From positions 1-32,017 of the forward strand of contig JAHFCH010000055.1 of the NCBI GenBank assembly GCA_023249635.1: DNA of 32,017 nt. The letters are read 5' to 3'. The DNA is from Fibrobacterota bacterium. Lineage in GTDB: Bacteria; Fibrobacterota; Fibrobacteria; UBA11236. This document shows, piece after piece, positions 1 to 7,233 of the stretch. Each line of letters starts with the position of its first letter. The first letter of the stretch is position 1. The position numbers were made by a program, and so were the translations under genes. The notes under the pieces are model-generated. The model worked only from the letters and a program-made list of their open reading frames with translations, was not told the DNA's origin and did no database searches.

Positions 1-44
1 AACAGGACGAGTTGCACGTGTGGCATTCGCGGGAACCGGACTAG
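1..44 (+). CDS. 3' end of an unidentified gene (partial)
   Basis: An open frame enters from the left edge and ends at a TAG at 42-44; the visible residues are QDELHVWHSREPD. This is too short to identify a family. It is listed because the frame is open from the edge and the stop lies 39 bp before the next start, the compact spacing seen across this window. An imperfect GC-rich hairpin (about 31-58) surrounds the stop codon but has no T tract. Confidence 0.35.
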   Translation, partial: QDELHVWHSREPD

Positions 45-69
45 CCCCCGGTTTCCGCGCGGGAGAGGT

Positions 70-75
70 TATTAT
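70..75 (+). promoter_or_regulatory. -10-like element TATTAT, predicted leaderless promoter
   Basis: TATTAT ends 8 nt before the ATG at 84. The intervening bases hold no Shine-Dalgarno match. A transcript starting the usual 6-9 nt after a -10 would begin at or beside the start codon. No clear -35/-33 element is visible. Confidence 0.4.
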
Positions 76-83
76 TTCCGCGC

Positions 84-1022
84 ATGCCCGGCCCATCCAA
101 CCTGCTCACCAGTTCCCAGGCCGCCACCCTCCTGGAAGTGCACGAGTCCTCGGTAAAACGTTGGACCAATGAAAACGCCCTCGGCCTAAGCAAAACCCCC
201 GGCGGGCATCGCCGCATCGAACTTCCCAATCTGCTGGCCTTCGCGAAAACAAATCGGGCCGAGGCCTCATTGTTGCGGCTCGCGCCCTTCGAGGCCGAAA
301 TGGCGCTCGCCGCCTTGGCCGCGCGTGAGCGCAATGATTTCAAACTTCTGGCGGCGCTCATCCTCAAGTTGGTCGATAGCATGCCTCCGGTATTCCTGGT
401 CCGCGCCTTGCGATTCCTGGATACGGCCTTCGGCGTTCCTTTGGCCCGGTCCTTCGACCTGGGTGTAAGCGAAGCGCTGCGGCGGGTCGGGGGTGAATGG
501 GCCGAAGGCGCACGGTCCGTGGGCCATGAGCATCGCTTCACCCAGAAGGTGATGGATGCGCTGTACGCGTTGCGCGATCCGGAAACCGATGACGCCAAGC
601 CGGGCTCCCCGCTGGCCCTTGTCGGCTGCGCGGAATCCTGTTACCACGAAATCGGCGCCATGTTCGTGCGGCTATCCCTGGAAGCCGCGGGCTGGCGCGT
701 CATCTACCTGGGAAGCAATGTCCCCTTCACCGAATTCGTGGGAATGCAAGCGGAATTGGGCGCGCGCCTGGTGGCTATCTCCTTCGTGCCGCCTACCGGC
801 AATGCCGATGCCATGCGCTGCGTCGCGTCATTGCAGAAGGAATACCGTCCGGACAAGCCCTATTTCCTGGCGCTGGGGGGCGGAGGCCTGCGTCCCGAAG
901 CCCTGGATCTCAAGCGCCGCCCGTTCCTGGGCGCGGCGGCCCATCGCCACGTGGAACCGATGCAGGATTGGGCCAGATCGAAACTGCGGGCCGATGCCTC
1001 GCGGTCCCGCGCGACGGCGTAG
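84..1022 (+). CDS. MerR-type regulator with a B12-binding (CarH-like) domain
   Basis: 312 aa. The N-terminus is a MerR-type winged helix (about residues 6-50, with the typical TPGGHRR wing at 38-44). It is followed by a helical region and a Rossmann-like cobalamin-binding domain (about 175-295). Family hallmarks are visible: W139-x9-E149-H150 has the spacing of the Trp and Glu-His of CarH's adenosylcobalamin pocket, and H188 sits in C-Y-H-E-I-G, matching the (E/D)xHxxG motif with Cys in place of the acidic residue. LGSN (209-212) and a GGGG loop (265-268) fit the corrinoid site. CarH/LitR proteins are tetrameric DNA-bound repressors that fall apart on green or blue light, usually controlling carotenoid or stress genes; that role here is inference. 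No carotenoid genes are adjacent. A B12-dependent but light-insensitive regulator is the alternative. Confidence 0.82.
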   Translation: MPGPSNLLTSSQAATLLEVHESSVKRWTNENALGLSKTPGGHRRIELPNLLAFAKTNRAEASLLRLAPFEAEMALAALAARERNDFKLLAALILKLVDSMPPVFLVRALRFLDTAFGVPLARSFDLGVSEALRRVGGEWAEGARSVGHEHRFTQKVMDALYALRDPETDDAKPGSPLALVGCAESCYHEIGAMFVRLSLEAAGWRVIYLGSNVPFTEFVGMQAELGARLVAISFVPPTGNADAMRCVASLQKEYRPDKPYFLALGGGGLRPEALDLKRRPFLGAAAHRHVEPMQDWARSKLRADASRSRATA

Positions 1023-1098
1023 AGTCCGCCCATTCCAGTAAACCTCCCCGCTTTACCTTCCAAAGCGGAAGGCCGCCCGTGGCGAGGAATCTTCCGCC

Positions 1099-1122
1099 AG
1101 CCGGTCCGTTCCGGCTTACCTT
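1099..1122 (+). promoter_or_regulatory. Hairpin plus -10-like TACCTT before the 1129 gene
   Basis: A perfect 6-bp inverted repeat (AGCCGG at 1099-1104, CCGGCT at 1111-1116) directly abuts TACCTT at 1117-1122, which ends 6 nt before the ATG at 1129. The spacing predicts a leaderless transcript. The AAGGGG in the gap resembles a Shine-Dalgarno but touches the start codon, too close for normal use. Confidence 0.35.
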
Positions 1123-1128
1123 AAGGGG

Positions 1129-2481
1129 ATGCGCCCCCGCTTACCTGCCTACCCGGTTTTCTTTGCCGTAGCCTTTGCCTGCCTTCCCCTGCGGGCTCAA
1201 CCCGATTCCCTGATGGCGTCCCTCTTGAAGAACGGCCTGGACGCTTTCGATCGGATGCGGGGAGTCAAGGGAATGTATGCCGACCGGGGGACCTTTACGG
1301 GGGACGCAAATTCCGGCCCGGCTTCGGCCGCTTCGGTGGGGATGGGATTGGTCACCTTGTGCATCGCCGATGCCCTGAAACTCGATGGCCAGGCCGAGGC
1401 GAAGGTCATCCTCACCTTGGAATCCCTGAACGGAAAGACTGCGGGATTCTCGCCCCCGGTGAACCGTGCCAACGGATTCTTCCGGCATTTTTTCGACATG
1501 GAGACGGGCGCCGGGTCGGGAGAATATTCCTCCATCGATACCGGAATCCTGGTCGCCGGCGCTTTGTTCTGCAAAACCTATTTCCGAACCGAAAGGCGTA
1601 TCGGGGAATTGGCGGACGCACTGTACCTATCCATCCGGTGGGAGCGGGCAATCGCCGATCCGGAGGGCGGCATTTATATGGTCATGGATTCGCTTCCCGC
1701 CGCGGTGACCCGCCCATTCAACGAATACATGCTGGTAGGGTGGCTGGCCCGCAACGCCGCGGCCGCGGGGTCCGCAGCGGAACAGGCCTGGCTGAACTCT
1801 TACGGACGACCCGAGGGGTTACCGCACATCCGCTACGGAGGGGTGGAATTGTTGACGGACCATCCCTCCCATTACTTGCCGGGATTCACCATACAGTTCC
1901 CTTACTACCTGGTCCATGCCTTCGCGGCAGACACCGCTTACCTACGGCTGTTCCGGAATCATGCCGAGGCCGATCGACTGTGGTTCCGGAACCAGGCGGC
2001 GGGACCGGATTACGCGTGGGGCACCGGGGCGGGATCCAATGTCGCAGGGTATACGGCCGATCGCTTCGATGCCAATCCCTTCAAAACGGTTTCGCCGCAG
2101 ATCATGGCGGGTTTCCTGCCGGCGGATCCGGCCGGTATCCGGGACGACCTGGGAAAGCTATGGGAATCCGGTTTGGGCCGGTATGCGTACGGGGGTGCGG
2201 GGGCTCGCCAAGTGCTGTGGCGGTTCAGCCTGGCGAATCCGGAGTGGAAGGCCGCATCGCTACAGGGAGTGGATTTCTCGACGGAAGTATTCGGTTTGGC
2301 GGCACACCCGAACGTTCTCGGCGCGGGGTGGTTCGCCACTTACAACGATTTCGCCTTTCCGGATCGTCCCAATGCGGTGATCGGCAAGGCGAAGCGCGGC
2401 AAGGAGACGGGCCGGAACGGTTACCCGGCCCGCGTCGATGGCCGGCGCTCCCCGGTTAAAACTCGGCGCGGCGCGCTTTGA
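1129..2481 (+). CDS. Secreted GH144-type glucoamylase-like protein
   Basis: 450 aa with a signal peptide (hydrophobic residues about 8-22, cleavage after LRAQ or nearby). The body matches the glucoamylase-like/COG5368 family that includes GH144 endo-beta-1,2-glucanases, an (alpha/alpha)6 fold: GFFRHFFDMETG at 116-127, EYSSIDTGILVAGAL at 132-146, FNEYMLVGW at 197-205 and FTIQFPYYLVHAF at 253-265 are the conserved blocks. Likely role: hydrolysis of a beta-glucan in the periplasm or outside the cell; the substrate cannot be read from sequence. The last ~30 residues are basic and carry VDGRR, like the tails of other secreted proteins here. The gene ends inside the convergent helicase gene (26-bp overlap), so its extreme C-terminus may be lineage-specific. 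Confidence 0.8.
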   Translation: MRPRLPAYPVFFAVAFACLPLRAQPDSLMASLLKNGLDAFDRMRGVKGMYADRGTFTGDANSGPASAASVGMGLVTLCIADALKLDGQAEAKVILTLESLNGKTAGFSPPVNRANGFFRHFFDMETGAGSGEYSSIDTGILVAGALFCKTYFRTERRIGELADALYLSIRWERAIADPEGGIYMVMDSLPAAVTRPFNEYMLVGWLARNAAAAGSAAEQAWLNSYGRPEGLPHIRYGGVELLTDHPSHYLPGFTIQFPYYLVHAFAADTAYLRLFRNHAEADRLWFRNQAAGPDYAWGTGAGSNVAGYTADRFDANPFKTVSPQIMAGFLPADPAGIRDDLGKLWESGLGRYAYGGAGARQVLWRFSLANPEWKAASLQGVDFSTEVFGLAAHPNVLGAGWFATYNDFAFPDRPNAVIGKAKRGKETGRNGYPARVDGRRSPVKTRRGAL

Positions 2482-4180
2482 CGGGTACGCCCTTGATGCG
2501 CACCTTCGAGAACACCGCGATGATATCGTCGACGCGTTCTTCGGGGACTTCTGCGAGGGTATGCTTGTCCTGCACGCTGATGGCACCGAAGGCGCGGCCG
2601 GGAAGCCCGGTTTCGCCCGCGAGCGCGCCCAGGATGTCCTTGGGGTAGACGCCTTTCAGCTTCCCGATATTGATGAAGATCTTGGCGAACTCGCCGGGCT
2701 GGAAATCCTCAACCTGTTTCACGCCCGGCTTGGGGCGCTTCTCCCAGGGACGTTTGCCTTCGGAGGATCTGCCCTCGTCGAAGGAACGCGCGCCCTCGCG
2801 GTTGCGACCGCCTTCGTCGAAGGAACGCACGCCGTCGCGGTTGCGACCGCCTTCGCGGAAGGGATCCTGCGCGCCGGAATCCTGGGCCGGGGGCTGAGGC
2901 ATGGCCATTTTGAGCAGGGCCGCGGCCACATCCGAAGCCGTGATGGTATCCGTGGTCAGGGAATCGACCAGGGCATGGAAACGATCCAGACCGCCGGCTG
3001 CGAGGGCTTCACGCACCTTGTCCAGCATCACGGTATGCTGCGAGGCTTCCACCTGATCCAGGGTAGGTACCGCGCGGCGCGCGATCTTCTGCTTGGCGAA
3101 ACGTTCGATGTTGCGCAGGCGGAAAATGTCCCGGCCCGAAGCGAAGCTCAGGGCGATGCCGCTTTTGCCGGCGCGGCCGGTGCGGCCGATGCGGTGCACG
3201 TAATCCTCTTCGTCCTTGGGCAGGTCGTAATTGACGACCATTTCCACGTCCTTGACGTCGATACCGCGGGATGCCACGTCGGTGGCGACCAGCAATTCCA
3301 CCGTACCGTTGCGGAACTTGGCCATGATGCGATCGCGCATGGCCTGCTTATGCTCGCCGTGCAAGCCCTCGGCCGAGTAGCCGCGCGCCTGCAGATGCTC
3401 GACCAGTTCGTCCACGCCGATGCGGGTATTGCAGAATACGATGCCGAGCTTGATCCGGTGGAAATCCAACAGGCGGCAGAGCGCCTCGGGCTTCTGCCAG
3501 CGGTTCACTTCCAGGTAAGCCTGCTCGATGGCCGGCACCGCCAGGTTTTCCGGGGTGGACTTGATCATCAGAGGTTGCTTGAGGAAAGCCTGGGCCAGGC
3601 GTTTGATGCCGGGCTGCATGGTGGCGGAGAACAGTACGGCCTGCCGTTCGGCGGGCACCTTGCCGACGATCTTCTCGAGGTCTTCCTGGAAGCCCATGTC
3701 GAGCATCTCGTCGGCCTCGTCCAGCACCACCAGCTTCACCTGGTCGAGCTTGAGGCTGCCGCGCTCGAGATGGTCGATGAGGCGGCCGGGGGTCCCGATC
3801 ACGATATGCGCGCCGCGCTTGAGGCCGAACAATTGGCGATCATAAGCCTGGCCGCCATAGATGGGCAGGGCGCGCAGGTTCTTCTTGTGCTTGCCCAGCT
3901 TGCCGATCTGCTCGGCCACCTGGATGCACAGCTCGCGGGTGGGGCAAAGCACCAGTACCTGGGTGGCGTTGATGGAGGTATCCGTCTTTTCCACGGCGGG
4001 CACGGCGAAGGCGATGGTCTTGCCGGTGCCGGTGCCGGATTGGCCGATTACGTCGCGGCCTTCCATGATGGGCGGAATGGCTTCGCCCTGGATGGCCGTG
4101 GCCATTTCGAAACCCATTTCTTCAATGGATTTCAGGACGTCTTTGGAAAGGGATAACGAGGTAAACGGGACTTTCGACAT
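2456..4180 (-). CDS. deaD: DEAD-box ATP-dependent RNA helicase (DeaD/CsdA type)
   Basis: 574 aa cytoplasmic RNA helicase that unwinds RNA duplexes during ribosome assembly and RNA decay. All core motifs are present: Q motif (about 23-31, with ATAIQ replacing the usual PTPIQ), Walker A SGTGTGKT (48-55), PTREL (80-84), TPGR (130-133), DEAD (154-157), SAT (185-187), VATDVASRGID (298-308) and HRIGRTGRAG (329-338). The C-terminal part has a charged Gly/Arg linker with three 13-residue repeats (about 441-479), then a DbpA-type RNA-binding fold (about 495-572, with FINIGKLKG). The start is supported by AGGAG 5 nt upstream. The 3' end overlaps the convergent glucoamylase-like gene by 26 bp. DeaD-type enzymes are often cold-induced; nothing in the sequence proves that here. 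Confidence 0.95.
   Translation of the reverse strand: MSKVPFTSLSLSKDVLKSIEEMGFEMATAIQGEAIPPIMEGRDVIGQSGTGTGKTIAFAVPAVEKTDTSINATQVLVLCPTRELCIQVAEQIGKLGKHKKNLRALPIYGGQAYDRQLFGLKRGAHIVIGTPGRLIDHLERGSLKLDQVKLVVLDEADEMLDMGFQEDLEKIVGKVPAERQAVLFSATMQPGIKRLAQAFLKQPLMIKSTPENLAVPAIEQAYLEVNRWQKPEALCRLLDFHRIKLGIVFCNTRIGVDELVEHLQARGYSAEGLHGEHKQAMRDRIMAKFRNGTVELLVATDVASRGIDVKDVEMVVNYDLPKDEEDYVHRIGRTGRAGKSGIALSFASGRDIFRLRNIERFAKQKIARRAVPTLDQVEASQHTVMLDKVREALAAGGLDRFHALVDSLTTDTITASDVAAALLKMAMPQPPAQDSGAQDPFREGGRNRDGVRSFDEGGRNREGARSFDEGRSSEGKRPWEKRPKPGVKQVEDFQPGEFAKIFINIGKLKGVYPKDILGALAGETGLPGRAFGAISVQDKHTLAEVPEERVDDIIAVFSKVRIKGVPVKARRAEF
2775..2858 (-). repeat. 39-bp tandem repeat coding for a 13-residue Gly/Arg repeat
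   Basis: Two near-identical 39-bp units (2775-2813 and 2814-2852) and the start of a degenerate third lie inside the helicase gene. They encode FDEGGRNREGARS-like repeats in the linker before the RNA-binding domain. The unit length is a multiple of three, so copy-number changes keep the frame. Confidence 0.8.
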
Positions 4181-4333
4181 GAGGCTCCTACCTGGACCGC
4201 GATGATGCGTCCGGTATGGAAGCGAAGCGGAAGGGTGAGGATAGCTAAAACGGGCCTCCCGTCCAATGAGGTATTGGAGGGAGAGCCTATTTTTGAGGCT
4301 TTCAGTACCGCCTGAACGCGAGAAAGGGCGGGA

Positions 4334-5164
4334 TTAGGGCATCCCTATACGTCCGTCCGCCGTCACTGAAGGCGATTCACCCGACGCCGACGGCAGGCCT
4401 TCGATGCGAAGGAGCTTCCCGGTTCCGTGCGCCTGGCGCCGCAGCGGGGTTGCCCGGGCCGCTACCGTACCCGTGGTGATACCCGTGGCGCCCCAGAACA
4501 CCAGATAGGCCTTGGCGGTCTTGGCCACCTTCACCGCCGTCAGGGTCTTCGCCGCAGGATGCAATTCCACCCCATCCACCATATGATGGTTGTTTTCGGC
4601 GACGCCGTTGGTTTTGCTCCATTTGGCCAAATCGGTAATCAGGTTGAAGCAGTTCGCGTCCGTGGCCGCGATGACGTTGAAGTAATCGGGAAGCTCGATG
4701 GTCTTCTTCTCCTCGCCGTCGGAGTAAATCAAGGTGAAGGTGAGAGTCGACGATCCTTCCGAGCTGGTGAAGACCAGGAAGAGTTTGCTATAGATGCCTT
4801 GAGGCACGGCCACGGTAAAGCTGTCCGCCCCGTGCAGCGCTCGCGTCTGATTGCCGGTGCCATCGGAGTTGGACCAATGCAATTGTATGGCCGGATGACG
4901 GGCGTCGGCGGGGATGAGCGAGGTATCGGGCAGGGCCTTGATGTTCTTGTCGCCATGGAATATCGAGGCGGCCGAAGTGAGGTAGCCGTCGCCGCCCCCG
5001 TTGCCGTCGATGCCCATGGTCCAGGTTACCAGTTTACCTTCGGTAAGCGTGGTGACGGCCCGGGCGTTGAGCAACGGCCCGACGGGGATTTGCACCACGG
5101 CCTCGGCCGCGGCGGAAAATGAAACCAGGGAAAGCGCGCAAAACCACGAGGGAATGCGGAGCAT
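4334..5164 (-). CDS. Secreted protein of unknown function
   Basis: 276 aa from the ATG at 5164, chosen because GAAAGGA lies just upstream and the protein then begins with a clean signal peptide (MLRIPSWFCALSLVSFSAAAEA). The mature part looks beta-rich: alternating hydrophobic strands and aromatic/Gly turns with no transmembrane segment. I recognise no catalytic motif. Phrases such as KLFLVFTSSEGSSTLTFTL and AYLVFWGATG suggest a jelly-roll or carbohydrate-binding-like sandwich, but this is impression only. The last ~40 residues are low-complexity (Arg/Ser/Gly). It is divergent from the FrnE-type gene and lies 153 bp upstream of the helicase on the same strand. Confidence 0.7.
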   Translation of the reverse strand: MLRIPSWFCALSLVSFSAAAEAVVQIPVGPLLNARAVTTLTEGKLVTWTMGIDGNGGGDGYLTSAASIFHGDKNIKALPDTSLIPADARHPAIQLHWSNSDGTGNQTRALHGADSFTVAVPQGIYSKLFLVFTSSEGSSTLTFTLIYSDGEEKKTIELPDYFNVIAATDANCFNLITDLAKWSKTNGVAENNHHMVDGVELHPAAKTLTAVKVAKTAKAYLVFWGATGITTGTVAARATPLRRQAHGTGKLLRIEGLPSASGESPSVTADGRIGMP

Positions 5165-5197
5165 AGTCGTTCCTTTCGCATTCCCACCACCCGATGG

Positions 5198-5213
5198 CAA
5201 AGGTAGTATCTTG
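5198..5213. promoter_or_regulatory. Overlapping divergent -10 elements
   Basis: On the minus strand 5198-5205 reads TACCTTTG, a perfect match to the Bacteroidetes-type TAnnTTTG -10, placed for the gene starting at 5164. On the plus strand 5207-5213 reads TATCTTG, placed to start a ~40-nt leader for the gene at 5260. The two elements are 1 bp apart, so the divergent promoters should compete or be co-regulated. Confidence 0.45.
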
Positions 5214-5259
5214 CCTGAAGCATGCCTGGGCCAATCGGGCCGGCATCAAGAGGTATTTT

Positions 5260-5895
5260 GTGAAGATCGAGATTTGGTCCGATATCATGTGCCCGTTCTG
5301 CTACCTGGGCAAGGGCCGGTTGGAACAGGCACTGGCGGCCTTCCCCGGGAAGGCGGAGGTGGAAATAACCTGGAAAAGCTTCCAACTCAATCCCGATATG
5401 CCTAACGAACCCGGCATCACCCTGGAACAGTACCTGGTTGATCGCAAGGGATGGTCGCCGGACCGCATCCGCGCCGGCCATGAACGCATCGCCCGCGCCG
5501 GAGCCGAGCTGGGGTTGCATTACGATTTTGACCGCGCCGTGGTGGCGAACTCCCTGGACGCGCATCGCCTGATCCAGGCGGCCAAGGCCGAGGGGAAGGG
5601 CGACGTCATGGAGGACCGCTTGTTCCGCGCTTACTTCGGGGAAGGCAAGAGCATCGCCGATCACGGGGTGCTGGCCGCTTTGGCGGTGGATGCGGGCCTG
5701 GATGCGGAAAAGGCGCGAGCGGTTCTGGCCGACCCGCAAGCCTATGCCGCGGAAGTGCAAGCCGACCTGCGCGAGGCCGCGCAGCTCGGGGTCACCGGAG
5801 TACCCTTCTTCGTGTTTAATCGTAAATTCGCCGTTTCCGGGGCCCAGGACAGCGAAGTCTTCGCCCAGGCCCTGGCCCAAGCCGCCTCCGGCTGA
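5260..5895 (+). CDS. DsbA-family oxidoreductase, FrnE type
   Basis: 211 aa from a GTG start at 5260, chosen over the ATG at 5194 because AAGAGG lies 6 nt upstream and the protein then begins at the first thioredoxin strand (KIEIWSD). The active site is CPFC (residues 11-14, FrnE/2-hydroxychromene isomerase-like branch) and the cis-proline loop GVPFF is followed by the branch-typical VSGAQ. There is no signal peptide, so it acts in the cytoplasm, probably in thiol-disulfide exchange or stress protection as in Deinococcus FrnE. The exact substrate is unknown. Length is typical for the family. Confidence 0.9.
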   Translation: MKIEIWSDIMCPFCYLGKGRLEQALAAFPGKAEVEITWKSFQLNPDMPNEPGITLEQYLVDRKGWSPDRIRAGHERIARAGAELGLHYDFDRAVVANSLDAHRLIQAAKAEGKGDVMEDRLFRAYFGEGKSIADHGVLAALAVDAGLDAEKARAVLADPQAYAAEVQADLREAAQLGVTGVPFFVFNRKFAVSGAQDSEVFAQALAQAASG

Positions 5896-6161
5896 TCAAT
5901 CCTTTCATGGGTTCCGTGCAGTACTCCCCTGGCTTTCCCTATTCCCCGCCTTACCCGTTCCCCGCCTGGTAATGTCATTGTCATTACCAGGGTTGTCCTT
6001 ACAATGACATTACACCAAGCCATGGCCCACTTTCCCGCGCAGTTCCCGCCCACTTTATGCCGCCTGCATCAGGCGGACCGTGGTAAAATCCCTTGGAGGA
6101 TTCGCGGTTGCTCTTGTAAACGCAGCGCCGGGAATCATACTGCGGCCGGGAACCGCGGTGT
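5896..6161. other. Intergenic region holding nested inverted repeats
   Basis: About 270 bp without a convincing gene. The frame of the downstream hydrolase is open back to 6004, but that stretch has no signal peptide, no family similarity and unusual composition, so I treat it as non-coding. Its notable content is the set of inverted repeats at 5965-6013, described separately. Confidence 0.5.
5965..6013. repeat. Two mutually exclusive perfect inverted repeats
   Basis: CCTGGTAATG (5965-5974) pairs perfectly with CATTACCAGG (5982-5991) around a 7-nt loop. GTAATGTCATTGT (5969-5981) pairs perfectly over 13 bp with ACAATGACATTAC (6001-6013). The arms share bases, so only one structure can form at a time. 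As DNA this is also a cluster of three ATGACATT-like half sites, the layout of an operator for a dimeric repressor. No T tract follows. Confidence 0.65.
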
Positions 6162-6167
6162 TACCTT
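6162..6167 (+). promoter_or_regulatory. -10-like TACCTT before the alpha/beta hydrolase
   Basis: TACCTT ends 7 nt before an in-frame GTG at 6175, five codons ahead of the ATG at 6190. If this is the real -10, the gene may be translated leaderlessly from GTG 6175. GGGGGG at 6177-6182 could instead serve as a weak ribosome site for ATG 6190. Confidence 0.35.
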
Positions 6168-6189
6168 ATCCGATGTGGGGGGTGCCAAG

Positions 6190-7233
6190 ATGGGAATCAA
6201 ACTCGCATTACCGTGGCTGGCCGCCGCGGCCCAGCTCGCATTAGGCGCTCCCGTGCGTTACAGGGAGCAGGTCTTCACCGACGCCACCGTCACATCCAAC
6301 ATCCTGTACGGGGGCGCCAAGAATCATGCGGGCGTGGTTGAACAGCTTCTCATGGATGTCTACCAACCCGTGGGCGACACCGCCAAGTCGCGGCCCTTGC
6401 TCATTTTCATCCACGGCGGCGGTTTCTCCGCCGGCTCCAAGACGGACGGCGATATCGTCTACCTGTGCCGCTACTTCGCGCAAAGAGGCTACGTGACCGC
6501 CTCGTTCGGGTATCGCCTGGAAACGGGCATGACGACCAGGGAAGCCATGGCCACCGAAGTGCTGCGGGCCGTGCAGGACGGCAAGGCCGCCGTGCGTTTC
6601 CTGCGGGCCCATAAGGGCGATTACAAAATCGACGACACGCGCATCATGATGGGCGGGACCTCGGCCGGGGGCGCGCTTTCCCTCAACTATGCCTACATGG
6701 ATCAGGATGAGATCCCGGCTTTCATCGATACCGCCGCGCTAGGCGGCGTGGAAGGTTCCAGCGGCACGCCTGGGGTTTCCTCCGCCATCAACGGCATCAT
6801 CAATTGCTGGGGCTGCGTGGGCGATTCGACCTTGCTGAACAACGCCAAGCTGCCGGTGATCAGTTTCCACGGCACCAGCGATCCCACCGTGCCGTATGAC
6901 GTAGGATATGCCCTGGGCAATCCGGCACTGGTCTCTTACGGCAGCGCCTGCGTCCATCGCGTGCTGACGCGCAAAGGCGTGAAGTCGGTGCTCAAGCCCT
7001 TCGTGGGCATGGGCCATGGCATACCGGGCGGCGACAAGCGCAACGATACGCTTACCGCCATGACCACGGATTTCGCCTACGATGTGTTGTTCGGGAGTAA
7101 TTCCAACGCCGTAATCGCGCCCCTACGGGGAACGGTCAAGGGAGCGGAAGCCTGGTGGCGCCGCGGCCCCGTGCTGTTCCTGGATGCCCGGGGCAGAGCC
7201 GTGCTGCGCTTGGATGGCAAGCGGATCGACTAA
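6190..7233 (+). CDS. Secreted alpha/beta-hydrolase (esterase/lipase-like)
   Basis: 347 aa from ATG 6190 (GTG 6175 is a possible alternative). A signal peptide (about 1-20, ending ALGA) precedes an alpha/beta-hydrolase of the hormone-sensitive-lipase/carboxylesterase type: oxyanion motif HGGG (75-78), nucleophile elbow GGTSAGG (S158), and likely acid D231 and base H276 complete a Ser-Asp-His triad. A feruloyl/acetyl-xylan esterase-like or lipase role outside the cell is plausible; the substrate cannot be read. The last ~20 residues (VLFLDARGRAVLRLDG) form a short strand-turn-strand with G-R, like the tails of other secreted proteins in this window. Its stop codon overlaps the stop of the convergent pirin gene by 4 bp. 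Confidence 0.85.
   Translation: MGIKLALPWLAAAAQLALGAPVRYREQVFTDATVTSNILYGGAKNHAGVVEQLLMDVYQPVGDTAKSRPLLIFIHGGGFSAGSKTDGDIVYLCRYFAQRGYVTASFGYRLETGMTTREAMATEVLRAVQDGKAAVRFLRAHKGDYKIDDTRIMMGGTSAGGALSLNYAYMDQDEIPAFIDTAALGGVEGSSGTPGVSSAINGIINCWGCVGDSTLLNNAKLPVISFHGTSDPTVPYDVGYALGNPALVSYGSACVHRVLTRKGVKSVLKPFVGMGHGIPGGDKRNDTLTAMTTDFAYDVLFGSNSNAVIAPLRGTVKGAEAWWRRGPVLFLDARGRAVLRLDGKRID

Noticed and set aside
2775-2858. Possible CRISPR-like repeat
   Set aside because: The units are directly adjacent with no spacers and lie in frame within the helicase gene.
2438-4156. A 572-codon open frame antisense to the DEAD-box helicase
   Set aside because: It mirrors the helicase codon bias on the opposite strand, has repetitive low-information sequence (long His/Gly/Leu/Ala runs) and no domain, while the helicase frame carries all family motifs.
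6004-6189. N-terminal extension of the alpha/beta hydrolase back to ATG 6004
   Set aside because: The extension has no similarity to hydrolases, would bury the signal peptide inside the protein, and its ATG lies in the inverted-repeat arm.
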